In this document: positions 1 to 6,627 of the stretch, in pieces | Layout of the letters: each line of letters begins with the position of its first letter | Numbering within the stretch: position 1 is the stretch's first letter | Source of the DNA: DAXETY01 sp051155755 | Lineage (GTDB): Bacteria > Desulfobacterota > Desulfobacteria > Desulfobacterales > SG8-13 | Length of the DNA: 16,534 bases | Direction: 5' to 3' | Assembly: GCA_051155755.1 (NCBI GenBank) | Contig: DAXETY010000039.1 | Location: 1 to 16,534 of the forward strand | The notes under the pieces: model-generated | Told to the model about the DNA's origin: nothing | The model's input: only the letters and a program-made list of their open reading frames with translations | Database searches by the model: none | Translations under genes and position numbers: made by a program

Positions 1-324
1 CCGAAGCCTTTGATGGGCGCCTTTTTGAAACTGCGCGGAGCGCTGGCCCCGTTTGCCAAGGATATGCTCAACGAGGGGTTTCATGCCCGGCCATTGTACC
101 TGAAACCGGCGGCGGCCGTGTATGCCTGGGTCAACGGCGGCTCCTGGGATACCGCGCTGACCGTTTCAGAGATGGAAGAAGGCATCCTGGCCACGCTGCT
201 GCTACGCACCGCCGACAATCTGCGCCACATTCGCGCCCTGTCTGAAATCTTTCCCACCGCCGCGCGCACCGCCGGAGAAGCCATCGATCGGATCATGAGA
301 GATCCCGTATCCCTCTTCTACTGA
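1..324 (+). CDS. C-terminal fragment of a Ski2-like superfamily II helicase (5' end outside window)
   Basis: The frame is open from the left edge and stops with TGA at 322-324, so only about the last 107 residues are present; the TTG and ATG codons near the edge are internal. The segment around EGILATLLLRTADNLRHI resembles the helical C-terminal domain of Ski2/Mtr4-type DEAD/DEAH-box helicases, where a similar 'G(D/I)L..L..RTAD.LR.I' helix occurs, followed by an Ala-rich helix and a short acidic or aromatic tail. The Walker A, DEAD box and motif VI would lie upstream and cannot be checked. If correct, the protein is an ATP-dependent nucleic-acid helicase of the cytoplasm. The family assignment is from pattern memory of one C-terminal helix, so it is moderate. 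The next promoter begins one base after the stop codon. Confidence 0.55.
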   Translation, partial: PKPLMGAFLKLRGALAPFAKDMLNEGFHARPLYLKPAAAVYAWVNGGSWDTALTVSEMEEGILATLLLRTADNLRHIRALSEIFPTAARTAGEAIDRIMRDPVSLFY

Positions 325-353
325 TTGACATTGGAGGGCACATTGCCTATAAG
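325..353 (+). promoter_or_regulatory. Sigma-70-type promoter of tRNA-Leu
   Basis: TTGACA at 325-330, a 17-bp spacer and TATAAG at 348-353. The first mature tRNA base is at 366, so the start site would fall a few bases upstream. The -35 hexamer starts immediately after the helicase stop codon (322-324). Confidence 0.75.
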
Positions 354-365
354 GGGAGATGCTGC

Positions 366-453
366 GCCGGGATGATGGAACTGGTAGACGTGCGAGACTC
401 AAAATCTCGTGGGCCTTGCGCCCGTGAGGGTTCGATCCCCTCTCCCGGCACCA
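366..453 (+). tRNA. tRNA-Leu, anticodon CAA
   Basis: A class II tRNA can be folded by eye. The acceptor stem pairs GCCGGGA (366-372) with TCCCGGC (443-449), with discriminator A at 450 and an encoded CCA at 451-453. The anticodon stem CGAGA/TCTCG encloses CTCAAAA, placing anticodon CAA at 400-402 (reads UUG). A long variable arm (GGGC paired with GCCC) is typical of Leu/Ser tRNAs. The T-arm is GAGGG-TTCGATC-CCCTC. It has its own promoter just upstream and a terminator 11 bases downstream, so it is a single-gene transcription unit. Confidence 0.95.
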
Positions 454-463
454 GACCGAATGG

Positions 464-490
464 AAAAGGCCGCGATCATCGCGGCCTTTT
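464..490 (+). terminator. Rho-independent terminator after tRNA-Leu, probably bidirectional
   Basis: A perfect 12-bp stem (464-475 with 479-490) has a 3-base loop and ends in a T tract (TTTTTATTT, 487-495). The left arm begins with four A residues, so it could also act on transcripts arriving on the minus strand from the PEP-CTERM gene. Confidence 0.9.
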
Positions 491-502
491 TATTTGCATT
501 GG

Positions 503-532
503 CAAGAAAATACAGAAGCACTTTTGTGCTTC
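503..532 (-). terminator. Candidate terminator for the PEP-CTERM-like gene
   Basis: On the minus strand a 7-bp hairpin (GAAGCAC, loop AAAA, GTGCTTC; 515-532) is followed by the T-rich run TGTATTTTCTT (about 504-514). It lies about 55 bases past the stop codon at 587. A second hairpin (GGGCAA/TTGCCC, 562-583) sits right behind the stop but lacks a T tract. Confidence 0.5.
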
Positions 533-586
533 GATGTTGAACTTGCAGTAGCACCCGGTTTGGGCAAGAATCGTCAATTGCCCGGT

Positions 587-1159
587 TTAGTCTCGAATTC
601 TTTTTCGCACAATCGCAAAACCGATCAGTCCGGTGACAAACAGCGCCGCCGTGGCCGGAATCGGTATCGGATTGGGTCCGAACTCGAATACCGCCGTCAG
701 GGAACTGCCCGACGGCAGGCTCATACCTTCCAGATTAAACCAGAGGTTCAAACCATTTTCATCGGCGGTGGTCTCGAAGCGGTCATCGGTCCATCCCGCC
801 AGATCGGTCTCGATGTCCACGCCGAGCAGGATCCAGTCAGGATTCTCTGTATTTTCCAGCCCCACCACTTTAAAACCCGAAAAAAGTGCGCTGCCGAATA
901 TTCCATTGTTTCGGACCATATTCAGGATGAACCGGTCGGAATCCATATCCAGAAGGGCCGTTTTCGACGCCAATACCACGGTATCGGTTTCATCAGGTCC
1001 CTCTTGAATGAAGATCGGGTCCGGACCCGACGTATCACGCAGGATTCCGGATGTGTAATACTCGAAGATTACATCGTCGCCGATGAAATAGGCAAAGGCT
1101 CCGGAGACGGCAGTCAGGCTCAGCAGGAACAGGGCGCCGGCGATCGCTATGGGTTTCAT
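587..1159 (-). CDS. PEP-CTERM/VPLPA-type sorting-signal protein, secreted, function unknown
   Basis: A 190-residue exported protein. Residues 1-23 form a signal peptide (hydrophobic core, AFA near the cut). The middle is acidic and beta-rich with no Cys and no recognised enzyme domain. The C-terminus has the three-part layout of exosortase substrates: a PIPIPATA motif at 164-171, a hydrophobic helix at about 169-184 and the basic tail RKRIRD. Such tails are known to be recognised by EpsH-type exosortases during export to the cell surface or exopolysaccharide matrix. No exosortase is in this window. I chose the ATG at 1157-1159 because AAAGGA at 1168-1173 lies 8 bases upstream; an ATG nine bases earlier would overlap that Shine-Dalgarno. 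The gene is divergent from the histidine kinase and has a near-consensus promoter. The sorting call is fairly secure; the biological role is unknown. Confidence 0.8.
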   Translation of the reverse strand: MKPIAIAGALFLLSLTAVSGAFAYFIGDDVIFEYYTSGILRDTSGPDPIFIQEGPDETDTVVLASKTALLDMDSDRFILNMVRNNGIFGSALFSGFKVVGLENTENPDWILLGVDIETDLAGWTDDRFETTADENGLNLWFNLEGMSLPSGSSLTAVFEFGPNPIPIPATAALFVTGLIGFAIVRKRIRD

Positions 1160-1210
1160 CGAAAACATCCTTTAGTGGATATAATTAGCCTGATTTTACA
1201 TTTACAATAA

Positions 1211-1239
1211 ATCATACCGCGCCGTCTTCTACTTGTCAA
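1211..1239 (-). promoter_or_regulatory. Sigma-70-type promoter of the PEP-CTERM-like gene
   Basis: Read on the minus strand: TTGACA (1234-1239), exactly 17 bp, TATGAT (1211-1216). Transcription would start near 1204, giving a leader of about 45 bases before the chosen ATG at 1159. Confidence 0.75.
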
Positions 1240-1299
1240 GAATCCTGGCCGCGTGGATGCCGGTGCTCTGTGGGACAGACAGCGTACCGGTCGAAGTCG

Positions 1300-1329
1300 T
1301 GGACTTTTCAGGTGCAAGTGCGGTAAAAT
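1300..1329 (+). promoter_or_regulatory. Candidate sigma-70 promoter of the hybrid histidine kinase
   Basis: TGGACT (1300-1305), an 18-bp spacer and TAAAAT (1324-1329). The predicted leader is about 100 bases and contains two small hairpins (1379-1396 and 1398-1415) just ahead of the GAGGA at 1416-1420. Confidence 0.4.
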
Positions 1330-1434
1330 AAGACAAACCTTCAATTTTTTGGAGTTCTTAACGGTCCCCCCCAAAGGCGAACGGAAACCTTCGTTCCAGA
1401 TGCCCGAGGGCGTCTGAGGAAAGCGGCAAAGACG

Positions 1435-3222
1435 ATGCAACCAACGACCTCGAATCGCTCCAATTGGTTGGATTCCTTAGTGGTTACCGGTATCGCGCTG
1501 GCCATCCTTTACTGGGTTTGTGAATCCTTCATGTTTTTTTTCATGTCCCCGGAAGCCAATTTTTTCCATCACATCTTCGGACCGGACCTGTTCGAAGTCT
1601 GGAACCGTCTGCTGGTTTTGTGCCTGTTTGCCATTTTCGTCTCCCACGTGCAATACAACATCAAAAACCGCCAGATGGCCGACGAAAAATTACGGCAGCA
1701 GGACGAAAAATACCGGGTCATCATGGAGAACATCGACGAGGGATTTTTCGAAACCGACCTTTCCGGCCGCCTGACGTTTTTCAACCACTCGGTCAACCGG
1801 TTTTTGGGCTGCTCGGCCGAGGAACTGCTGAACGATCATTACCGCAAATACACCTCCCCGGAGGGAGCCCGGAAAATCGAGCAGGGCATCGAAAGCGTTT
1901 CGGCCACCGGCAAACCCGCCCACATTCACGACATCGAAATCATCCGCAGCGACGGCAGCCGGGGAATGGCGGAAGTGTCGGTATACCTGATCAAAAACAA
2001 AAAGGAGCAGCCGGTGGGATTTCGCGGGGTTGCCCGGGATGTCTCCGGCAAATATGCGGCCGAAAAAGAGAAAAAACGCATGGAAATGCAGTTGCTGCAG
2101 GCCCAGAAAATGGAGGCCATCGGCAATCTCGCCGGCGGAATCGCCCATGATTTCAACAACATCCTGATGGGCATGCAGGGCAATGCATCCCTGATGATGG
2201 TGAAGCTGGATGATTCCGATCCGTTTTACGAAAAAGTGAAATCCATCGAACGCCATATCGAAAGCGGCGCGGCGCTCACCCGACAACTGCTGGGGTTTGC
2301 ACGCGGCGGAAAATACGAAGTGCGGGTCACCGATCTAAACGATCTGATCGTTCGAACCGCACGCATGTTCGGCCGCACCAAAAAAGAGATTCAAATTCAT
2401 ACCAGAGGCCTGCGCGCCGTTCGCGCCGTGGAAGCCGATCCGACCCAGATCGAGCAGGTGCTGATGAACCTGTTCATCAATGCCTGGCATGCCATGCCGG
2501 GCGGCGGCGATATCTACCTGGAATCCCTCGACGTGGACATCGACGAAAAGATTGTGAAACCTTTTCACGTCGAACCCGGTCCGTACGTGTGTTTTTCGGT
2601 CAAAGACACCGGCGTCGGCATCGATCCCCACATCCAGAACCGCATTTTCGAGCCGTTTTTCACCACCAAGGAAATGGGCCGGGGCACCGGGCTCGGGCTG
2701 GCGTCGGTTTACGGCATCATCAAGAATCACGGCGGCTTTATCGAAGTACACAGCCATCCCGGACAGGGCGCCACATTCAGCCTGCATCTGCCGGCAACCA
2801 TCAAGCGGCCGCGCAGGGAGCGCACGACTGCGGAAATGCTGAAAACCGGCACGGAGACCATTCTTTTTGTCGACGACGAACCCAACATCGTTGAAATCGG
2901 CGAAGAGGTCCTGCAATCTTTGGGTTACAAAACCCTGACGGCCAATAGCGGCGAGCAGGCGCTGCGGATTTTTCGGGAAAAGAAAGATGAAATCGACCTG
3001 GTGATGCTCGATCTGGTCATGCCGGAACTCGGCGGCGGTGAGACCTTCGAGGCCCTGAGAACCATCGACCCTTCCGTACGGGTGCTGCTTTGCAGCGGAT
3101 ACAGCCTCAACGGCCAGGCCCGGGAAATCCTGCAGCGGGGCTGTGACGGATTCATTCAAAAACCTTTCAAACTGCGGCAGTTGGCCGACGAGCTCCGGGG
3201 GATCCTGGACCGTCCCAATTAG
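1435..3222 (+). CDS. Membrane-bound PAS hybrid sensor histidine kinase with C-terminal receiver
   Basis: A 595-residue hybrid kinase. Two hydrophobic segments (about 14-36 and 57-72) anchor it in the inner membrane. A short coiled stretch leads to a PAS domain (about 90-205, ending GVARDVSG). The dimerisation/phosphoacceptor helix carries H238 in GGIAHDFNN. The ATPase domain shows the N box around N345, DTGVGI (391-396) and GRGTGLGL (415-422). A receiver domain starts near 475 with acidic residues D480/D481, phosphoacceptor D526 in LDLVMP, and K576 in QKPF. All catalytic residues are present. The family autophosphorylates on His and relays phosphate to the receiver Asp. No HPt domain or separate response regulator lies beside it, so its output is unknown. 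GAGGA is about 14 bases before the ATG, a long spacing, so the start is only fairly secure. It is divergent from the PEP-CTERM-like gene and convergent with tsaC. Confidence 0.93.
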   Translation: MQPTTSNRSNWLDSLVVTGIALAILYWVCESFMFFFMSPEANFFHHIFGPDLFEVWNRLLVLCLFAIFVSHVQYNIKNRQMADEKLRQQDEKYRVIMENIDEGFFETDLSGRLTFFNHSVNRFLGCSAEELLNDHYRKYTSPEGARKIEQGIESVSATGKPAHIHDIEIIRSDGSRGMAEVSVYLIKNKKEQPVGFRGVARDVSGKYAAEKEKKRMEMQLLQAQKMEAIGNLAGGIAHDFNNILMGMQGNASLMMVKLDDSDPFYEKVKSIERHIESGAALTRQLLGFARGGKYEVRVTDLNDLIVRTARMFGRTKKEIQIHTRGLRAVRAVEADPTQIEQVLMNLFINAWHAMPGGGDIYLESLDVDIDEKIVKPFHVEPGPYVCFSVKDTGVGIDPHIQNRIFEPFFTTKEMGRGTGLGLASVYGIIKNHGGFIEVHSHPGQGATFSLHLPATIKRPRRERTTAEMLKTGTETILFVDDEPNIVEIGEEVLQSLGYKTLTANSGEQALRIFREKKDEIDLVMLDLVMPELGGGETFEALRTIDPSVRVLLCSGYSLNGQAREILQRGCDGFIQKPFKLRQLADELRGILDRPN

Positions 3223-3290
3223 TGCCAGTCCAGAAATGGCCCTTTTCCCGCCCTTTGTCCGTGGATGGGCAGCGGTTGATTCGAACCGGT

Positions 3291-3941
3291 CTATGCCTCC
3301 AATGCCGCCTGCACCTGCCCGGTCGGCACCCGCCCTTCGCGCAGCATGGCCGGCGGTGTGACGGTCACATCCACGATGGTGGACCCCACCCCGCCTGCCA
3401 GCGTACCGGCATCCAGTACCAGGTCGACGGACTGCAGGAACGAGACGCCCAGATCTTTGACCCGACGGCAACCCGGCCGGCCGGAAAGATTGGCACTGGT
3501 GCCCGTAATCGGTCGGCCGAAGGTTCGCACCAGAGCCGCGGCCACCGGGTGACCCGGCAGGCGAACGCCGATCTTGCCGGTCCCGCCGGTGAGCTCGGAA
3601 GCAACCCCTGCTGCCACCTTCATTACCAGCGTGATCCGGCCCGGCCAGAATCGTGCCATCAACCGCTCGGCCGCAGGCGGAACGTCGGCGACCAGATCGG
3701 AGACGGCATCGCGGTCGGGGATCAGCACCAGCAGGGGTTTTTTTGCCGGCCGGCCCTTAACGGCAAACACACGCCGCAGCGCGGCCGTGTTGCGGGCGTC
3801 GGCGCCCAGACCGTAGATGCAGGCGGTGGGAAACACCACCAGTCCGCCGCGTGCAAGCACTACGACAGCTTGCCGCAGATGCGCCGCCTGGGGCCGGCGG
3901 ACATCGATGCGCAGCATCCTGGAGTTCGGGGATTCGGTCAC
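3291..3941 (-). CDS. tsaC: L-threonylcarbamoyladenylate synthase (TsaC/YrdC/Sua5 family)
   Basis: A 216-residue cytoplasmic enzyme. The family makes threonylcarbamoyl-AMP from threonine, bicarbonate and ATP for t6A37 modification of ANN-decoding tRNAs. Visible signatures are YGLGADA (43-49), KGRP (62-65), FWPG..T (98-103), GVRLPGHP (125-132), TGTSANLSG (146-154), DAGTLAGGVGSTIVD (177-191) and LREGRVP (200-206). The usual PTET or PTEA motif near residue 40 reads PTACIYG, which is non-standard. The length fits the short TsaC form without the Sua5 C-terminal domain. The start is uncertain: GTG at 3939-3941 gives the full form but has no strong Shine-Dalgarno, while ATG at 3915-3917 (MLRIDVRR) would give 208 residues and keep every motif. 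It is the last gene of the minus-strand run after purE, about 50 bases away with an inverted repeat between. It converges on the kinase gene. Confidence 0.9.
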   Translation of the reverse strand: MTESPNSRMLRIDVRRPQAAHLRQAVVVLARGGLVVFPTACIYGLGADARNTAALRRVFAVKGRPAKKPLLVLIPDRDAVSDLVADVPPAAERLMARFWPGRITLVMKVAAGVASELTGGTGKIGVRLPGHPVAAALVRTFGRPITGTSANLSGRPGCRRVKDLGVSFLQSVDLVLDAGTLAGGVGSTIVDVTVTPPAMLREGRVPTGQVQAALEA

Positions 3942-3956
3942 GGCAATCAGGAACCG

Positions 3957-3992
3957 AACCTGAGCGTTTCAGACTTTCAAAACGCTCAGGTT
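3957..3992 (-). repeat. 13-bp inverted repeat overlapping the purE stop codon
   Basis: The arms 3957-3969 (AACCTGAGCGTTT) and 3980-3992 (AAACGCTCAGGTT) are perfectly complementary around a 10-base loop. The inner-strand arm covers the first two bases of the purE TAA. No clear T tract follows, so it is a weak terminator, an mRNA stabiliser, or an operator between purE and tsaC. Confidence 0.6.
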
Positions 3993-4512
3993 AGGAGAAA
4001 GTCGTTTGCGTTTCGAGCTTGCGGGCCTTTTCTTCCACCTGGGTCGCCATTTCGGCTTTGAAATCGTCCAGTCGGGATGCCAGGTGCGGCCGGCTGAGGC
4101 TCAAAATCTGGACCGCCAGGATACCGGCATTGCGTGCGCCCGATTTGCCCACTGCCATGGTGGCCACGGGGATCCCCGGCGGCATCTGCACCGTGGACAG
4201 CAGCGAATCCAGCCCCTGGAATGCCGATGAATCGATGGGAACGCCGATCACCGGCAGGGTCGTGTGCGCCGCCAGCACGCCGGCCAGGTGAGCGGCGTGC
4301 CCCGCCCCGGCGACAATGACTTCCATGCCGCGCTCGCGGGCGCCGGTGGCAAAATCGGTGGCCCGCTGGGGGCTGCGATGGGCCGAGGCCACGGTGATCT
4401 CGAAGGGCACTTCGAAGCGCTGCAGCATCCGTGCGGTTTCCTGCATCACGCCCAGGTCCGAATCACTGCCCATAACAATGCCGACAAGCGGGTGGGTTGC
4501 TTCTGCACTCAA
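3991..4512 (-). CDS. purE: N5-carboxyaminoimidazole ribonucleotide mutase
   Basis: A 173-residue cytoplasmic enzyme of de novo purine synthesis that shifts the carboxyl group of N5-CAIR to give CAIR. The class I PurE signatures are intact: MGSDSD (14-19), SAHRSP (43-48, with catalytic-type H45), GAGHAAHLAG (69-78), GVPI.S (90-95) and LDSLLSTVQMPPGIPVAT (101-118). The C-terminal tail after about 150 is a basic/acidic helix. Translation most likely starts at a TTG (4510-4512), because AAGGAGG (4522-4528) lies 9 bases upstream and no ATG or GTG occurs nearer. No purK is adjacent, so the substrate-supplying step must be encoded elsewhere or be bypassed. It follows the RimK-like gene by 136 bases, and that gap is largely filled by a palindromic repeat. 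Confidence 0.95.
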   Translation of the reverse strand: MSAEATHPLVGIVMGSDSDLGVMQETARMLQRFEVPFEITVASAHRSPQRATDFATGARERGMEVIVAGAGHAAHLAGVLAAHTTLPVIGVPIDSSAFQGLDSLLSTVQMPPGIPVATMAVGKSGARNAGILAVQILSLSRPHLASRLDDFKAEMATQVEEKARKLETQTTFS

Positions 4513-4521
4513 TGTTGGTAT

Positions 4522-4528
4522 CCTCCTT
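4522..4528 (-). promoter_or_regulatory. Strong Shine-Dalgarno fixing the TTG start of purE
   Basis: AAGGAGG on the minus strand, 9 bases before TTG at 4510-4512. A near-perfect SD paired with a weak start codon is what decides this start. Confidence 0.75.
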
Positions 4529-4546
4529 ATTATCTATTTGTTGTCC

Positions 4547-4625
4547 TCACCGCCGAGGCGCGGAGTTCGCAGAGGCAAACAAAAATATCCATAGAATCTC
4601 TGCGAACGCTGCGACGCTGCGGTGA
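4547..4625. repeat. Palindromic intergenic repeat, 28-bp arms
   Basis: The left arm 4547-4574 (TCACCGCCGAGGCGCGGAGT then TCGCAGAG) and the right arm 4598-4625 are complementary apart from a few central mismatches, around a 23-base AT-rich loop. The words 'gaggcgcggagttcgcagag' and 'ctctgcgaac' are like a family of dispersed palindromes I associate with environmental proteobacterial genomes (memory, not a search). It lies between the RimK-like gene and purE. Confidence 0.75.
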
Positions 4626-4648
4626 ATTTCAGTAACGCTGCAGCGGCT

Positions 4649-5389
4649 TCACCCGGCCAGAGCCTCCAGGATCGCCTGTTTACGTCGGTCCAGCTGTGGC
4701 CGGTCGATGCGCGCGCCTTTGATGCCGCCGTTGAGAGCGATTTCCGACAGGTAGCAGCCACCGTCTTCGGGCAGGTGCAGATCGATGTGCGCGAAGGGGA
4801 AGTCAGCGCGGTCCATGATGGTCCGGCAGAACCCCACCGTTTGTGTATCCAGTTCAAACGGTTGGCTTCTGCCGCCCGCAGACAGGTTTTTGCGCAGACA
4901 TCCCGGATGGTCCCGACGGTAAGATTCCAGGTAGTCGCCCACCACGATGATGCGCAGATCGATGTAATCGCAGATCAGCGGCTGCAGTACAAACGGATAG
5001 GTATCATCGTCGAAGGCAAGGGCGCTGTAAACGTCTTCCACGTGGTTCCAGCGCCGCACCCCGTGCCCGCAGTGCAGGCGGTCCTGTTTGGTGACCACCG
5101 GCCCGACGTTGTTTTCGCTGTAAGTCGCCACCGCATCGATCAGGTCGGCCCTTCTGCGAATGGCCTGCGTCAGCGGCAGCATCCAGGTGGACAGAATCAG
5201 GGCCTGAGCCGCCTTGGAGTTCTCCAGCAGCTGGCAGAGACTCGAAGGAATGCAACGGACCCCCCGGTGATCCAGATCGATCAGCATGGCGGCCTGGAGG
5301 GGACCGGGTGGAATTCGTCCGAGAAACACATCGCCGGATTCCAGCCGGTGAAAACGGGCGGTGAGTTTCCGGTACCCACGAATGATCAT
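4649..5389 (-). CDS. Short RimK-like ATP-grasp ligase, substrate unknown
   Basis: A 246-residue protein that I place in the ATP-grasp fold, near RimK/glutathione-synthetase types. Evidence is an ATP-binding Lys candidate in VVTKQD (K101), the adenine-contact strand FVLQPLI (133-139), DLRIIVVG (144-151) leading to RKN.SAGG (166-173), and metal-binding candidates D203 (HIDLHL), E216 (LSEI) and N220 (LNGG). In RimK the last two are usually spaced E-x-N; here they are four residues apart, which is unusual. It is shorter than typical RimK (about 300), with a reduced N-terminal lobe. The family joins a carboxylate to an amine using ATP through an acyl phosphate. The start ATG (5387-5389) has GAAGG about 5 bases upstream. 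It lies 80 bases downstream of ddl, which hints at a cell-envelope or peptide substrate, but nothing in the sequence names it. Confidence 0.75.
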   Translation of the reverse strand: MIIRGYRKLTARFHRLESGDVFLGRIPPGPLQAAMLIDLDHRGVRCIPSSLCQLLENSKAAQALILSTWMLPLTQAIRRRADLIDAVATYSENNVGPVVTKQDRLHCGHGVRRWNHVEDVYSALAFDDDTYPFVLQPLICDYIDLRIIVVGDYLESYRRDHPGCLRKNLSAGGRSQPFELDTQTVGFCRTIMDRADFPFAHIDLHLPEDGGCYLSEIALNGGIKGARIDRPQLDRRKQAILEALAG

Positions 5390-5469
5390 GGTGCCTTCAA
5401 TCGAAGTTTGCGCAGTTTATCGATGCCCGACGTAAGCGATGGTCAAGGCTGATGGAATCGTAAAAAGCC

Positions 5470-6405
5470 CTAATGGTTTTCGATGCTGAGCTGAATCAAA
5501 CGGTCCAGCAGGGCACTGAAGGACATGCCGGCGGCGGCCGCGGCCTGCGGAAACAGGCTGGTCGCGGTCATGCCGGGAATCGTGTTGGTCTCCAGCACGT
5601 AAAGCTCATCTTCCTTCAGGATCATATCGGTACGGCTGTAACCCTTGCAGCAAAGCGCCCGGTGTGCGCGGCAGGCATAGGATCGGGCTTTTTCCGCAAG
5701 CGCATCCGGGATGCGCGCCGGGCAGATTTCCTGCGTGGCACCGGGGGTGTATTTGGCCTCGTAGTCGAAAAAGTCGTAGCGCGGGTCGGGGATGATCTCG
5801 ATCAGCGGCAGTGCCTCCAGGTCCCGGTCGTTGCCGATCACCCCGCCGGTGACTTCCGTGCCCTGAATGTATGCTTCCAGCATCACGGCGGTATCGAATT
5901 CGAAGGCTTTGCGCACGGCTTCCTGAATCGATGCATCGGATCGAACGATCGTCATGCCGACGCTGGAACCGGCCGAGACCGGCTTGACCACCAGCGGCAG
6001 GTTCAGCCCGGACCGGATTTCATCCGGGTCCACCGGATCCGAGGCCTCCAGCACCCGGTAGGCGGGCACCGGCAGTCCGGCCTGTTGGTAAAGTTGCTTG
6101 GCGATGCGCTTGTTCATCGCCAACGCACTTCCCAGCACACCGGAGCCCTGGTAGGGAATGTTCAACAGGTCGAGCAGGCCCTGGATGGTGCCGTCCTCGC
6201 CGAACGGCCCGTGCAGGATCACCAGGGCCACGTCGATTTGGGCGGCATCGGCGACCAGACGCTGCAGATCGATTTTGGGGTCGTAACGCAGCACTTCGTA
6301 CTTTTGCTTGTCGAGGGCTTCGTAAACCTGGTTTCCGCTGTTGATGGAGACCTCCCTTTCGGATGAAATCCCCCCGGAGATCAATGCTACGGTGAGCTTT
6401 TCCAT
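5470..6405 (-). CDS. ddl: D-alanine--D-alanine ligase
   Basis: A 311-residue cytoplasmic ATP-grasp enzyme that joins two D-alanines for the peptidoglycan stem peptide. Key elements are all visible: GGISSEREVS (11-20), HGPFGEDG (65-72), ATP-binding K141 in VVKPVSAGSSVG, E177 in VMLEAYI, and the metal ligands D260, E272 and N274 (LETNTIPGMT). The omega-loop reads DYEAKY with a Tyr near 219. In the family Tyr here goes with D-Ala-D-Ala, whereas Phe goes with D-lactate ligases of vancomycin-resistant types. Length matches DdlB (about 306). The ATG at 6403-6405 has GGGGAGG a few bases upstream. It is preceded by a 222-base gene-free gap after the DUF1992 gene and followed by the RimK-like gene in the same direction. 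No mur or fts genes are next to it, so it is outside the usual dcw cluster. Confidence 0.97.
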   Translation of the reverse strand: MEKLTVALISGGISSEREVSINSGNQVYEALDKQKYEVLRYDPKIDLQRLVADAAQIDVALVILHGPFGEDGTIQGLLDLLNIPYQGSGVLGSALAMNKRIAKQLYQQAGLPVPAYRVLEASDPVDPDEIRSGLNLPLVVKPVSAGSSVGMTIVRSDASIQEAVRKAFEFDTAVMLEAYIQGTEVTGGVIGNDRDLEALPLIEIIPDPRYDFFDYEAKYTPGATQEICPARIPDALAEKARSYACRAHRALCCKGYSRTDMILKEDELYVLETNTIPGMTATSLFPQAAAAAGMSFSALLDRLIQLSIENH

Positions 6406-6627
6406 GGTTCCTCCCCTGCCCGGATGTAGGCCGTGCGGCCGAATATCGACAGATCGCCCATGCGGCCGTCCCGCTGTGAAACCGACGGGGCCGCAGTGCT
6501 CCCGCCATCACGAAGGAAGCCGGCCCGCAGGGCGCGTGTTTCGAGCGGCCCCGGGCAGGCGTCCGCACGCCGGCTGCCGGACCGATGCGGGAACCACCGG
6601 TGTGCCGGGCAACGGATGGCGCATCCG
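6406..6627. other. GC-rich gap between DUF1992 and ddl, no gene seen
   Basis: I see no convincing coding frame or known RNA in these 222 bases. A 7-bp hairpin (acggatg/catccgt, 6612-6628) lies directly after the DUF1992 stop, without a T tract. The rest is GC-rich and repetitive in CCG/GGC words, and could be a long ddl leader. Confidence 0.4.

Noticed and set aside
1241..1434. Possible c-di-GMP or other riboswitch ahead of the kinase
   Set aside because: Only generic hairpins are visible; core motifs of known classes are missing.
2335..3471. 378-codon minus-strand frame across the kinase receiver and tsaC end
   Set aside because: It overlaps two genes with intact motifs and has no recognisable domain.
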